64,000 nt of DNA from CBDCYS01 sp965226245 (GCA_965226245.1 CBDDCL010000015.1:868001-932000), one strand, 5' to 3'; shown: positions 43,501 through 52,238, counted from the stretch's first letter. The notes: generated by a model from the sequence alone, not told the origin. Made by a program: numbers and translations.

Positions 43501-43702
43501 CAACATCGAGCAAATACGCAACACAGGCAAATCACTGATGCCTGAAGGCATGGAATACCCTATCACCCAGCAGGAGATGGCGGACCTAATCAAATTCATA
43601 CTCGACGCACAATACGACCCCGGGACGGATCCCGGAGTGCTTGCGCACGAGAGACGAGAAGTGAGTTTTCATGGGTCGCTAGAACGTGGTCTTCGCAGAT
43701 GA
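40523..43702 (+). CDS. Membrane-bound dehydrogenase with HEAT repeats and haem-binding cytochrome c domain
   Basis: The 1059-residue protein has an N-terminal membrane helix (LLAIGLFIALGCVLVLLIWI), a beta-propeller like PQQ or soluble glucose dehydrogenases (from VDGFRMELVAHEPFVNDPIA to about 470), a HEAT/ARM-type helical region (about 480-860), and a c-type cytochrome domain whose haem site is Cys911-x-x-Cys914-His915 (ECIDCHLLG). This is the Pirellula/Verrucomicrobium-type layout (TIGR02604 plus TIGR02603). Two aspartate-rich loops (DVDGDGRFDKS and DTDGDGVADIRKK) suggest calcium binding. Probable role: oxidation of a periplasmic sugar or alcohol with electron transfer to the haem. Confidence 0.85.
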   Translation: MTQARRLLAIGLFIALGCVLVLLIWIVPHRDRQTSTAAQAIVAESPERLREVLAILEDETALKEFLKPIPPKEPAEALKTFEAVDGFRMELVAHEPFVNDPIAAAFDENGRLYVAEMRGYPFQPGPGRKPIGRVRLLEDVDGDGRFDKSHVFAEHLLWPSGIAPWKQGVFVAATPDIWYMKDTDGDGVADIRKKVYTGFGHQGEQYMLNNLIWGVDHKIYGATAGNGGTVRPADDPNAEPIPVSGRDFRFDPVTGAFETTTETFQFGNTFDNWYNRFVGNQGMPVRHAVLPGHYMARNPYLPSTSGINALVHGWTRLYKISPIEAWRSVRRARRIAAGRDPTSPGVDHNYLTAGAGVTVYRGDAYPKKYHGNVFIGAATGNLVHRRVLTPDGVTFGSDRADENTDFVRSTDNWFRPVNFVNAPDGTLYVLDMSRELIESVHVATKVIKHLDLTHGRDRGRIYRMAPPGFRVPSQPRLGDAATKELVEQLENPTGWWRETAHRLIYERQDQSAVGPLRHLLNESSRPLARMHALWSLQGLDALTNADIARSLSDTIAGVREHAVQLAEPRLNDSAELLEKVLGLVGDKNPRVRLQVAFTLGEVKDRRAISALAEIAKQDAGDRWIRAAVLSSSAESADSLLMELVKDRVFIEKETGASLLSRLARVVGARNRPGEVQLVLNAAASHPNLTPNPWAQEIVVTGLAEGLNSARTTLADVKDKSPQVNQMLEDLLKQARSTAMDDQAEPERRLQAVRVLSHGSYDQVRKPLAALIQPRQPQSLQLAAIAALTRQNEPEVAPILLQPWEAYTPEVRRNALEQLLSQEQWTLSLLKAIESGQRTMIKSAAQPSASEIDPTRRSLLMEHRNESIRTLAKKLFAEDTLAPRNEVLAAYRQALALEGNQTRGEKVYRRECIDCHLLGTNETIGPNLLMGSYQDPEALLGDILDPNRYVAPEYIKYVVNDREGRVHTGMIAAETATSIVLQRGHNDQDTIFKSNIEQIRNTGKSLMPEGMEYPITQQEMADLIKFILDAQYDPGTDPGVLAHERREVSFHGSLERGLRR

Positions 43703-44482
43703 TCGGACAGTGGGAGATGAGCTGCTAGTGGCACATCCGCGGCGTTTCAACGAAACGTAAATGCCGCACCGAGGTTCGAAAGCCGCGCGCGCTTCTTCTT
43801 CTCCTCTCAAGATGCATGGCAGCGTAACCTAGCAGAGGTCATCGATTCTGAAATTCTCTTCTATTTGTTTGGAACTAAGGTTTCCGAGCCCCAGAGGAGA
43901 CGCGTAGAGATTGGCGGCCGGCGGCGTTGCCGCGAAGTGGCTGAGTCCGCTATACTCAGCCCCGTGGGTGGTGCACGTGCGAGTTCCCTCGCTTTCCCTT
44001 CCATTGAACCCCCACCACCAGTAAGTTGCTGATTTAAAATCACTTACATTAAAATTACTTTTGGGCCCGTGTGTTCAACAGGTTGTATCAAAAAGGCTCG
44101 TCGACTCACCTCAGGCGGCTCTCCAGGTAGGGTCTTTCGCGGTCATCATCTCAAAGCGGTCCATCATCGACTCCTGAGAGAGCGAGCGTTTACTGACTGG
44201 AAGAAGGTGACGTGTGTTTGCTGAAAGGGAGAAACTCGGCCGATCTCCGGGGCAAAACCGCCTTCGCGTTTTTAACTTGACAATGCCGTGTGCCCGGCAT
44301 CAAGATTCACGACACGCGCGTGCTGCGCCTGATGGAAGTGCTGCTCCGGTTCGAAGTATGAGGTACAGTTATCTTGCCGGTCGAGGAGTTTTCAGCGAAC
44401 GGCGAGCAGTGTCTTAACTGTTTGTGTCAGCCCAAGGGGCAGGCGCAATGTGCTATTTTTGCCTGATCTGCGGAGGTTATTT
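43703..44482. other. Intergenic region, possible mobile-element remnants
   Basis: No gene is convincing in these 780 nt. Near 44.11-44.18 kb the minus strand spells SMMDRFEMMTAKDPTWRAA followed by a stop; near 44.30-44.36 kb the plus strand spells PGIKIHDTRVLRLMEVLLRF. Both look like fragments of mobile-element proteins (the second like a group II intron reverse transcriptase), but they are too short to name. Confidence 0.3.
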
Positions 44483-46432
44483 ATGGCAACCCGGCTGCTC
44501 TGTCGGATTTCTCTGTGCGTGCTGGTTGCAATTCCCGCTTCGTCTCAGACGACCACGCGCGCGGTCCGCGCCATCCTGGAAGATCAGATTCTGCCTCCAG
44601 AGGTGGCGACCTTCCAATTTCGCGACTACGTCGTCCGGCGGGCGAAGAATCCGCCTGAGGTTCACGACGCGGCTCAATGGACGAAATCGGCCCAGCAACT
44701 CCGCCAGCATCTTCTGCAAGACATCGTTTTTCACGGCTGGCCCGAGGCGTGGGTCACGTCCCCGCCAAGATTCGAAGAGGTTCAGATTCTTCCCGGAAAG
44801 GGCTATCGAATTCGCAAACTGCGGTATGAGATCGTGCCCGGCTTTCAAGGCGCCGCTCTTCTCTACGAGCCCGAAAACCTGCGCGGCAAGGTGCCCGCCG
44901 TCTTGAACGTTATCGGTCATGGTGCGCCCGGCAAGGCCTTCGAATTCGAGCAGAAACGTTGTATCACCTTCGCCCAAAACGGCGTCCTGGCCCTCAACCT
45001 GGAATGGCTGTCCTATGGCGAACTGAGCCAGGAGGGCAACCGGCACATGTTTGGGGCCCACCTCGACCTGGCCGGCACTAATGGATTGGGGCTGTTCTAT
45101 CTGGCGATGCGCAGGGGATTGGACTATCTTTATGAACACCCAAATAGTGATCGTGAGCGGCTCGGGGTGACGGGTCTCTCCGGAGGCGGATGGCAGACGA
45201 TCGTTCTCAGCTCTCTGGATGAACGCGTCAATGTCGCGGTCCCAGTTGCTGGTTTCTCCTCCACCGTTACGCAAGTAGAAGACGCGCGCTATGGTGACAT
45301 CGGTGATTTTGAGCAGAACGCCTCGGACCTGTTGCAGGGCGGGGACTATCCGCTTCTCGTCGCACTGCGAGCCCCGCGGCCGACGCTCCTGATCTACAAC
45401 GCCGAGGATAACTGCTGCTACCGCGGGGCGCTGGCCAAGCCTTTCGTTTTCGACGCTGTGCGCCCTTTCTTTGCGCTTTACGGGAAAGAGAATCTCTTTG
45501 GCTGGTACGAAAACCGGGATCCGGGTACGCACAATTATCTGCTCGACAACCGGCGGCAGGCCTACCGGTTCTTCAGCCAGCAGTTCGGCCTGCCGGCGAT
45601 CGAGGAATCCCCGAATGTCGGTTCCGAGTTGCACAGCAGCGACGAGCTTGCTGTCGGCGTGCCCGAGAACAACCTCACCATCCTTGACCTCGCCCGCCAG
45701 CGCGCCAACGAGATCGAGCGCAAGCCGCTGCCGGCGGAACAGCCCGGCCGTGATGCCGAGAGAAATCGGCTGAAGCAAGTGATCCGGCTTGAGCCCAACC
45801 CTATCGGCCGCGTCTGGACCATTGCGATCACGAAGCACGGCGGTGTGGAGAGCCGTTCACATATCTTCGCGATGCAGCGTGGGCTGAGTGCGGCCGGCGT
45901 CTGGCTGAAACCGATCGAGGCGCCGGAGAATTCACCGGTCACGATTGTGCTCGACGACCGGGGGCGAGTCGAGTCAGCCGCTCTGGTCGCGGACCGGATC
46001 AATCGAGGGGAACAAGTTCTCGCACTCGACCTCACATTCACCGGCATTGCATGGAAGGAACCCGCTGTCTGGATGCTGCAACAGGTGGTCGCGGCCCAAG
46101 GCGAGCGGCCGCTTGGAATCAGAGTGGCGCAACTACTCGAACTGGCGAAATGGATGCGTGAGCGGGCAAAGGGCGCCCCCCTGCGCGTCGAAACCAATGG
46201 CATTCGCAGCCAGGTCGCTGCTTTGATGGCGGCCGCGCTGCACCCCGGCGTGTTCACGGAAATTGTGATTTGGGATGGGATGCAAAGCCTGGGATATCTG
46301 TACGAGAAGCCGGTACAGTTTTCGGAAGCTCCCGACCTGTTCTGCCTGGACCTCTACAAACAAACCGACTTGGACCGGCTTGGCACGCTGGCTTTGCCAA
46401 CGACCGTCAGCTCGGCCAAAGTGTCGCAGTGA
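44483..46432 (+). CDS. Exported alpha/beta hydrolase (acetylxylan-esterase-like)
   Basis: The 649-residue product starts MATRLLCRISLCVLVAIPAS (signal peptide) after a GGAGG site; an upstream ATG at 44450 is less likely. The body is an alpha/beta hydrolase: VPAVLNVIGHGAPGKAFEF, nucleophile Ser233 in VTGLSGGGWQTIVLSSLDER, and a probable catalytic His350 in DPGTHNYLLDNRRQAYRF, with an acid residue near IYNAEDNCC. The last 240 residues form a second domain of hydrolase-like or Rossmann type (SRSHIFAMQRGLSAAGVW, VQFSEAPDLFCLDLYKQTD) with no catalytic residues evident. Similar proteins deacetylate or de-esterify plant polysaccharides. Periplasmic; likely degradative. Confidence 0.8.
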   Translation: MATRLLCRISLCVLVAIPASSQTTTRAVRAILEDQILPPEVATFQFRDYVVRRAKNPPEVHDAAQWTKSAQQLRQHLLQDIVFHGWPEAWVTSPPRFEEVQILPGKGYRIRKLRYEIVPGFQGAALLYEPENLRGKVPAVLNVIGHGAPGKAFEFEQKRCITFAQNGVLALNLEWLSYGELSQEGNRHMFGAHLDLAGTNGLGLFYLAMRRGLDYLYEHPNSDRERLGVTGLSGGGWQTIVLSSLDERVNVAVPVAGFSSTVTQVEDARYGDIGDFEQNASDLLQGGDYPLLVALRAPRPTLLIYNAEDNCCYRGALAKPFVFDAVRPFFALYGKENLFGWYENRDPGTHNYLLDNRRQAYRFFSQQFGLPAIEESPNVGSELHSSDELAVGVPENNLTILDLARQRANEIERKPLPAEQPGRDAERNRLKQVIRLEPNPIGRVWTIAITKHGGVESRSHIFAMQRGLSAAGVWLKPIEAPENSPVTIVLDDRGRVESAALVADRINRGEQVLALDLTFTGIAWKEPAVWMLQQVVAAQGERPLGIRVAQLLELAKWMRERAKGAPLRVETNGIRSQVAALMAAALHPGVFTEIVIWDGMQSLGYLYEKPVQFSEAPDLFCLDLYKQTDLDRLGTLALPTTVSSAKVSQ

Positions 46433-46633
46433 TTGGGCCCGGGGGCTGAGAGGGGACAAATCGCTGCGGAACGGACCCGCAGCACTTGCGGTCACCAAAG
46501 AGGGACTTCACCCACCCACTGCGCTCTCTAACCCACCATGCACTCCCCAAGCCAGCCGGTACCGCGAGCTAAAACACGAACGCGGCGTTGTTTCCCTGAA
46601 CTTTTAGCCTAAGGGTTTTCCGCACGCCTCCGG

Positions 46634-46765
46634 GTGGAGTCCTGGGAGGAGCTTCGAGAACGAATCCTGAAGGGGATCGAGGAGATCAACGCCGCTCCGG
46701 TCGTTCACCGCTGGAGGAAGTTCGAGGCGCTAACCCGCATTTCTCAGTGCCTGACGGTCGAAGCA
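46634..46765 (+). pseudogene. IS630-like transposase C-terminal remnant
   Basis: The start of this frame spells ESWEELRERILKGIEEINAA then PVVHRWRKFEAL, a sequence typical of the very end of IS630-type transposases. Nothing upstream joins it into a full transposase, and the frame runs on into unrelated sequence. It is a fragment at the left border of the element-rich region. Confidence 0.5.
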
Positions 46766-46789
46766 CGCGATAAGCCCGCCATTACTTCG

Positions 46790-46870
46790 TTACGCTTGCT
46801 CGCCGTGCTCACCGTACTGTCAAGTACGCCTCCGCTCGTCAAGCGGCGCGCGCCTCGTACTGACGGGCCT
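46790..46870. repeat. Short dispersed repeat, also at 18.83-18.89 kb
   Basis: The block CACCGTACTGTCAAGTACGC near 46807 is similar to CAACGCACTGTCGAGTACGC near 18837, and both are followed closely by a CG-rich GCGCGCGCC. Both copies are non-coding. The nature of the element is unknown. Confidence 0.4.
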
Positions 46871-47058
46871 CTCACGCACTTCGCCTCGCCACGCGGTGAG
46901 AAAAGCGGGCTAAAGGCCGAGCATTTTCCAATCCAATGGAATCATTGACTTATGGGATGGCGGAGCCCCTGTCCGCGGCTAAGCTAGAGAGCGCAATGGT
47001 CGATACCGGTCCCACAGAAACTGCATGACGGCGCAGGGGTCGGCCGGACATCCACTAA

Positions 47059-47370
47059 AAACCCGGAAGAGCCAAAGATTTAGAAGTGCCCGTAGTGGCT
47101 CTGTCCCAGTTGAACCGTGGCGTGGAAATGCGTGGCGGTGACCACCGGCCACGCCTCGCGGACCTTCGGGAATCCGGAAGCCTGGAACAAGACGCGGACC
47201 TGCTGGCCTTTATCTTCCGGGAGGAGGTCTACAAGCTCGAGGACGAAGCACTGAAGGGGCGAGCGGAAATCATCATCAGCAAGCAGCGCAACGGCCCCAC
47301 CGGAAAGATCGAGGTGTGCTTTCTACACAAGTACGCCAAGTTTGACAACCTCGCGGAGCCCCGATCATGA
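47059..47370 (+). pseudogene. Replicative helicase DnaB, C-terminal fragment
   Basis: The last 100 residues of a DnaB-type helicase are present: KDLEVPVVALSQLNRGVEMR, RPRLADLRESGSLEQDADLL, and the end ISKQRNGPTGKIEVCF. These cover the Walker-B-side region, arginine finger area and the final strand; the N-terminal domain, linker helix and Walker A are missing. An in-frame stop lies just before 47059. The stop codon overlaps the next start (ATGA). It is a fragment, from a phage or plasmid copy or from a duplicated chromosomal gene. Confidence 0.75.
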
Positions 47371-47690
47371 CAGCTCCACTCGTATCATTCAGCCAGCGCT
47401 GGACGCTGTTCCAGCACTTGCAGTTCATCATCGAAAAAAAGAGCGAGGCTCTCGAAATTCTCTCATCTGAGGGAGCCATGATCGCGGGCGTGGAACTTGG
47501 AGAACCTGCACAGCTACAGAGCCAGGTGGCCGTGGCTGCTGAGGAACAAAAGAGCCTCATCGACAGACAGCTAGCTCTCATCGCACAAGCAACGCGCGAA
47601 GACGAGGACGAAACAGAGGGAGGAACATGGCTACCCCAGGACAAACCGGCACGATACGGTCGTCTGTTGCGGAAGCTGCTAAGATTCTAG
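47367..47690 (+). CDS. Hypothetical protein following the DnaB fragment
   Basis: The 107-residue product is helical, with charged stretches such as AVAAEEQKSLIDRQLALIAQ, and no family that I recognise. Its ATG overlaps the DnaB stop by 4 nt, so it was co-transcribed with that gene before the truncation. The C-terminus is basic. It belongs to the decayed element. Confidence 0.5.
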   Translation: MTAPLVSFSQRWTLFQHLQFIIEKKSEALEILSSEGAMIAGVELGEPAQLQSQVAVAAEEQKSLIDRQLALIAQATREDEDETEGGTWLPQDKPARYGRLLRKLLRF

Positions 47691-47772
47691 CTAGAAGTGA
47701 GCGCTTTGTCTCGACCCTCATCAGCACGGGCGTGCTCCCAAAAGTCCAGCTGACAGACGCATACAGATCGAC

Positions 47773-48592
47773 GTGAGCGACATACGCGAATTCATCGCCA
47801 AAAACAAAACGATTGCGAGTCGAGCCATGCCCCGCAACTACGGACAAGGACGCGTTTATCAACGCCCAGGATCACGCAACCTACACATCGCCTGCTGTAT
47901 CGACGGTAAAGAATATAGAGAATCGGCCCGGAGCCCCAAGAGATCCGCGGCAAACGCGCTACTCATAAAGCGGCTCGCTGAAGTTCAAAGCGGTATTTGG
48001 GTACCAAACAAAAACATCCATGTCGGTCAACTGCTCGACCTCTTTCTAGCCGACTACGAGCGGAACGGCAAGTCCCTTGACTGGGCCACCATCGTGGTCG
48101 GCCATCTGCGCCCTTTCTTTGGTTCCATGCTGGCCCGCCAGCTCGGGACCAACGCAATCGAAACCTACGTGGAAAAGAGACGGCAAGCTGGACGCCGGAA
48201 CAGCACCCATCAACCGCGAACTCAGCGCCCTCAGGCGATCATTCCGCCTCGGCAAGGATCGACGGCCACCGCTCGTGGCAGTGATACCGCGCATCGAACA
48301 CCTGAAGGAACCACCCGCGCGTCGGGGGTTCTTTGAATTTGAAATGTTCACAAAACTCCGTGCGGAGTTACCAGAATATCTCAGATCTTTAATCACGTTC
48401 GCCTACAACACCGGAGTCGTCCAACAGATTGGGGGGTGGAAGACCCGCTCCGTCTTCGACCGTTACAACGTTGTCAGCGCCCGCGACTTCCGTGAGGCCG
48501 GAGAACGCCTGGAGGGCTACCAACAGGAACAACAGGCGGCCTACGACGCTGCCCAGGCCAAGAGCGGAGTACGCCCAGAAAAGGTCAACTAA
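47773..48592 (+). pseudogene. Tyrosine integrase, frameshifted with internal deletion
   Basis: The N-terminal part (NYGQGRVYQRPGSRNLHIAC, VGHLRPFFGSMLARQLG) lies in one frame. Near 48190-48205 a one-base shift moves to another frame (APINRELSALRRSF, PPARRGFFEFEMFTKLRAE). The conserved catalytic stretch from the first Arg to the HxxR box is absent: YNTG runs straight into VVQQIGGWKTRSVFDRYNVV, so about 100 residues were deleted. The protein is clearly related to the intact integrase at 48794-49951. Both surround tRNA-Leu, so it is a dead copy from an older insertion. Confidence 0.75.
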
Positions 48593-48683
48593 CGGCATGG
48601 AATCCCATGAGATTCGCACAACTTTCGGACATCCTAAACGATAGGTACCCATATAAGGGTGTAAGTTATTGATTTTAAAACAC

Positions 48684-48770
48684 GCGAACGTGGCGGAACT
48701 GGCAGACGCGCTAGATTTAGGTTCTAGTGCCCGAGAGGGCTTGGGGGTTCGACTCCCCCCGTTCGCACCA
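48684..48770 (+). tRNA. tRNA-Leu (UAG)
   Basis: GCGAACG at the 5' end pairs with CGTTCGC near the 3' end, with CCA encoded (ACCA). The anticodon stem CTAGA/TCTAG encloses the loop TTTAGGT with anticodon TAG. The long variable arm TGCCCGAGAGGGCTT and the GGGGGTTCGACTCCCCC T-arm make it a class II tRNA, as expected for Leu. The 3' end faces an intact integrase gene (48794-49951), a typical attachment setting. Confidence 0.95.
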
Positions 48771-48793
48771 ATGTTTTCAATAACTTAGGGGGA

Positions 48794-49951
48794 TCAATTT
48801 AAGATAGGCTGATCCGGAATAGAGCTTGTTTGCCACTTTTTTGCCCCTTCGTGGTGCTTTTCAACATCCCGCATGTAGCGTTCCATCTTCTCCCCGGCTT
48901 CGTGAAGATCGCGCTCCGAGACGATGTTGTAGCGATCGAACACCGCTCTCGTCTTGTGCCCCGAGATCTGCATTGCGACCCTTTCCGGCACACCAGCTCT
49001 AACAAGATTCCTCACGCCGGTTCTCCGCAAATCGTGAAACAGGCGGGTAGGCTTGCTGGTTTTCTCATCCCACAGGCCAGCCCGTCGGCAGGCTTCGTTC
49101 CAAGCATTCTTGATGCTCTTGATCTGCCTGCCTCCGGAACGGAAGAACAGCCAAGGGCAAGAGGGCCAAAGCTGGTTACGGATTTCTAACTGCATCCGAA
49201 CGCTTTCCAAGAGTTCACCGTAGAGCGGAAGCAGCCGCGCTTCATCGTTTTTCGTAGTGCCCGGTTCAAGTCGCACAACTTTCGCGAGTAAATCTCCTTG
49301 ATTGCAGCCGATTGAAAGAATCTCCCCTTTTCGGCACCCGCTGTAGTAGCCGAAAATCAAGACCGGCTTCAGATCATCCGGCAACTCAGCACGAAGGGCC
49401 AAATATTCCTCGTGCTCAAAAAACCCTGCCCTTGGCGGTGGTTCACTTAGCTTGGGGAAGTTGGGCACTCGGTTTACCCGTGGCGGTGTTTCCTGGTGAG
49501 CAAGGTTGAACGCCCGACGCAGAAGTGATAACTCTCGGTTGATCGTTCCGTTGCTAATTCCATTTCTGCGGCGGGAGGCGATATAGGCTTGCAGCCGGGG
49601 CGAATCAATCGAGCGAGCTTTCAAGTGTCCGAAGAAGGGCCGCAAATGGCCATCAACATAACGAGCCCACTCGATCGATTTGCTGTTGTTCTCGTAATCG
49701 TACAGCAGATTGTCCAAAAGATTCGCAACCGTGATTCGGTGCGGGCTGACGTAGCTGTCCGTTTCGATTTCAGCCAGCCGTTTCCGCAGCAGGGCTTCCG
49801 CATCCGTGTACTTCGTGCTCTTGGCGGACTCCCGGATCTGTTGCCCGCGAACGTAGTAGGCGAGCCACCAGGTTTTAACTTCGATTCTGGTTCCATCGAG
49901 TTTTTTGACCTTGGGGTGGTAGATGCGACCAAATCTTGGTTTGCGTGGCAT
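48794..49951 (-). CDS. Tyrosine recombinase / phage-type integrase
   Basis: The 385-residue integrase starts at ATG 49951 (MPRKPRFGRIYHPK). An N-terminal DNA-binding and SAM-like part (VDGHLRPFFGHLKARSI) precedes the catalytic domain. The tetrad is whole: Arg207 in SGCRKGEILS, His306-x-x-Arg309 in LFHDLRRTGVRNL, His332 in SGHKTRAVFDRY and the nucleophile Tyr341. It lies directly after the 3' end of tRNA-Leu (24 nt), with the gene pointing towards it, and 13 nt after the excisionase, so it should recombine at the tRNA 3' end. It appears functional. Confidence 0.92.
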   Translation of the reverse strand: MPRKPRFGRIYHPKVKKLDGTRIEVKTWWLAYYVRGQQIRESAKSTKYTDAEALLRKRLAEIETDSYVSPHRITVANLLDNLLYDYENNSKSIEWARYVDGHLRPFFGHLKARSIDSPRLQAYIASRRRNGISNGTINRELSLLRRAFNLAHQETPPRVNRVPNFPKLSEPPPRAGFFEHEEYLALRAELPDDLKPVLIFGYYSGCRKGEILSIGCNQGDLLAKVVRLEPGTTKNDEARLLPLYGELLESVRMQLEIRNQLWPSCPWLFFRSGGRQIKSIKNAWNEACRRAGLWDEKTSKPTRLFHDLRRTGVRNLVRAGVPERVAMQISGHKTRAVFDRYNIVSERDLHEAGEKMERYMRDVEKHHEGAKKWQTSSIPDQPILN

Positions 49952-49964
49952 GACGAAAACTCTA

Positions 49965-50237
49965 CTACACCTTGGCGGCGTCAATCCAGCCGTCAAGATC
50001 CCGCACATCGAGGAACACCCGGCGGTCGTGACGCACAACAGGGATTGCCCGGTCAGAGATCAGGTGTTGGACGCTTGCTTTCGAGCGGCCCAGATAGGTG
50101 GCCGCTTGATCCACGGTCAACAGTCTCGGGCGAACCGTGGCCGTGGTTGCGGTGCTCTCCATCTCGGCTCGTAATTCCTCCGCCACCCGCTTAGCGAGGT
50201 CCGCGAGCAGCGCATCGATGTCGAAGCCGGTTCGCAT
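49965..50237 (-). CDS. Excisionase-like DNA-binding protein
   Basis: The 90-residue product has a winged-helix AlpA/Xis-type motif: LLTVDQAATYLGRSKASVQH, then LISDRAIPVVRHDRRVFLD and LDGWIDAAKV. Such small proteins help the integrase excise its element. It sits just upstream of the integrase on the same strand, so they form one operon. The N-terminus is a helical extension (ALLADLAKRVAEELRAEM). Confidence 0.8.
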   Translation of the reverse strand: MRTGFDIDALLADLAKRVAEELRAEMESTATTATVRPRLLTVDQAATYLGRSKASVQHLISDRAIPVVRHDRRVFLDVRDLDGWIDAAKV

Positions 50238-50266
50238 TGTCTATGCCGCTTGTTGCCTTTCCTCGA

Positions 50267-50749
50267 CTACGAGATAGAAATATTTCTAGGCCGATGAATA
50301 CACTCTTGCGCCGCATGCCCTGTTGACGATCCGGCTTGAATTGCGGATGCGCGTTGTTCCGGTATTTCGATTAGTTCCTTGGCGAATTCTTCAAGGCTGA
50401 CGGTGCAATTCTCCATCGAAGCGCTGAACGAACCACGGTGGAACGTACTTCTATCCACGTCGCCTCCCACCGCAACGACCGCTTCGCTTTTCTCCCATAG
50501 CCAGTCGAGGTCTGAACTCGCGACCACTATCCATGGCCCAGTCCAATCCCCGGACCCGAAAAACACGACAGGTAATCCCGGTGCCTCCCGCCTGTCCGAG
50601 TACTCAGAGATCAAGAATGGATTCAGGTTTGGCAATACCAGATATCCATTCTTGGTCGCGTCGGCCAAAGCATCTGCGTCAGGATCGTTGAGGGGATCAG
50701 CAAAAGTCTCCAAGTCAAACCGCTGGTCACCTGCTGTTTCGCTCGTCAT
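50267..50749 (-). CDS. Hypothetical element protein
   Basis: This 160-residue acidic protein (MTSETAGDQRFDLETFADPL) is of no family I recognise. It contains VVFFGSGDWTGPWIVVASSD and a helical C-terminus. A GGAG site precedes ATG 50749. It lies 30 nt upstream of the excisionase, and the region before it is rich in a repeated TTCGGGAAAG motif, which may control it. Confidence 0.55.
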   Translation of the reverse strand: MTSETAGDQRFDLETFADPLNDPDADALADATKNGYLVLPNLNPFLISEYSDRREAPGLPVVFFGSGDWTGPWIVVASSDLDWLWEKSEAVVAVGGDVDRSTFHRGSFSASMENCTVSLEEFAKELIEIPEQRASAIQAGSSTGHAAQECIHRPRNISIS

Positions 50750-50766
50750 CGTTTCATCTCCTTCAC

Positions 50767-50953
50767 CTTTCCCGAAATGTATGTATGTGTGGTTTTGGGT
50801 TGAAGAATTAGGAGTCTGACTTTTCGGGAAAGGTTAGAGAAGCCATCGGTAGGTCCTAACACTTCGGGAAAGGTTCGCCCTGACCGCCACTGACATTTCG
50901 GGAAAGCTACCTGTGTCTGCACCATTGCGTTCACCGACGATTCGGGAAAACTA
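50767..50953. repeat. Cluster of five TTCGGGAAAG motifs (iteron- or operator-like)
   Basis: The core TTCGGGAAA occurs at 50823, 50863, 50897 and 50941 on the plus strand and once inverted at 50767-50776 (CTTTCCCGAA). Spacing between the plus copies is 40, 34 and 44 nt. The last copy lies inside the final codons of the ATPase gene, the others in the intergenic region upstream of the gene at 50267-50749. They look like binding sites of an element-coded regulator or replication protein. Confidence 0.7.
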
Positions 50954-52170
50954 TCCCCGCGTTTTTCATCCTGTTCCGTGCCCACTTAGACAATCTCCAT
51001 TTGCACAGCTTGCCTTGACCCTCACCCAAACGCTTAACCACGCCATGAGCCTCAAGATCCTCCAGTACCCGCCTCGTCGTTTGCTCTGGAAGTTTCATCT
51101 CGCGGGCAACCTCCTTCGTCTCCTTCCATTCAAGCTGGGAGTGCGCCAAGAACTTGAGCGCGTCACGGCGTTGCTGTGGCATCGAATCGAAGCCGATCTT
51201 GACTAGTAGATTCTTTCTCACGTCCGGTTCGACACCCATTACCTCGAACGCCCTCCATAGCTGCACGAACACCCGGCTGAGCCGGGCCGGGACCTCGGGA
51301 TCAGGGATCATGTCTATTTCCCGTTTATAGCTGTCTCGTACTACTGCACTCCGGCACCGCGCGACCAGTGTCGCTAACTCAACAATGAAGTTCTCGTCCC
51401 TTTTCGATATCGGGATGGTACGAGTGGGAATTTGAAGCCCCTTCAGGTATTCTTCGACAATTTCGCGGAGAGCATTCCGCATCTCCGTCTCCCTTCCTGT
51501 GGAACGCAGAGCGCGCCGCGCAACCTTCTTGGCCAATGACCTTTGGCATCCGATAAAAAACAAACCTCTCGCCCATTGCCGAAACGACGGAGTGATGGCT
51601 ATCGATGATGGACGTACATCCGGCGATGAGCCCAACCTTTCCGCGCCACTTCAATGTCCGCCCGCCGTCAGTCCCGATCATTCGCACCCAATGGCCGTCG
51701 TAGATCTCTCGCAACGCTGCTAAAACACGGGTTCGCGTGTCACGGTTCATGGACAATATGCTGGTGAAATCCTTGACTAGGATAATTCCGGACTCGCCGA
51801 TTTTGTTCAACAGCCCGCCCGTTGATTCGGAGGTTTGTTCTGCTTTCGATGTACCGCTGAGGAGAGCCGCTTCCGTCAGGACAGATACTGAATGCACATC
51901 GGGCAAAGAGTCGCCTGATCGGATGATCTCCGACTTCCCGCTGCTCGGGGGACCGATGAGTTGGAGCCAGACTGGATCACCCCGCATCATATTGGCGATC
52001 AGGGTGGCGAGGTAGACGAGCACAGCTCCCAGATTGGGGAGGTAGAGCCACGCCTCGAACTCGCTCAGGACCTGATCCAGGCTCGTTCCCTCGTGCTGAG
52101 AATTCTTCGATTTGTAGCCAGCCACTTGTTTGGCGTTGATCTTTTGGGGTAATTCGCATATAATTCGCAT
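50931..52170 (-). pseudogene. P-loop ATPase of an integrative element, frameshifted
   Basis: From ATG 52170 (MRIICELPQKINAK) the protein runs through a P-loop ATPase core: WLQLIGPPSSGKSEIIRSGD (Walker A), SGIILVKDFTSILSMNRDTR (Walker B), REIYDGHWVRMIGTDGGRTL, and SAMGERFVFYRMP. Near 51526-51540 one base is gained or lost. The frame then changes and continues KKVARRALRSTGRETEMRNA, followed by a winged-helix-like end (AREMKLPEQTTRRVLEDLEA). Similar ATPases in actinobacterial and other integrative elements are of one frame. So this copy is either inactive or a sequencing error. It would act in replication or transfer of the element. Confidence 0.65.
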
Positions 52171-52238
52171 TGAAATCGAATGTCCTTTTGGCCTGGTGCA
52201 CTGGTTGGGAAGCCGCACCGGGCCAAATTTTTTAGCGG

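Noticed and set aside
44477..45838. A 453-codon minus-strand frame
   Set aside because: Antisense to the alpha/beta hydrolase, which has a signal peptide, GLSGGG motif and ribosome site.
50767..50953. Possible CRISPR array
   Set aside because: The repeated unit is only about 10-13 bases, spacing is irregular, one copy is inverted and no cas gene is nearby.
50746..50985. A 79-codon minus-strand frame
   Set aside because: Its residues follow the repeated TTCGGGAAAG motif (SFPES, AFPKC, TFPEV), so it reads repeat DNA and not a gene.
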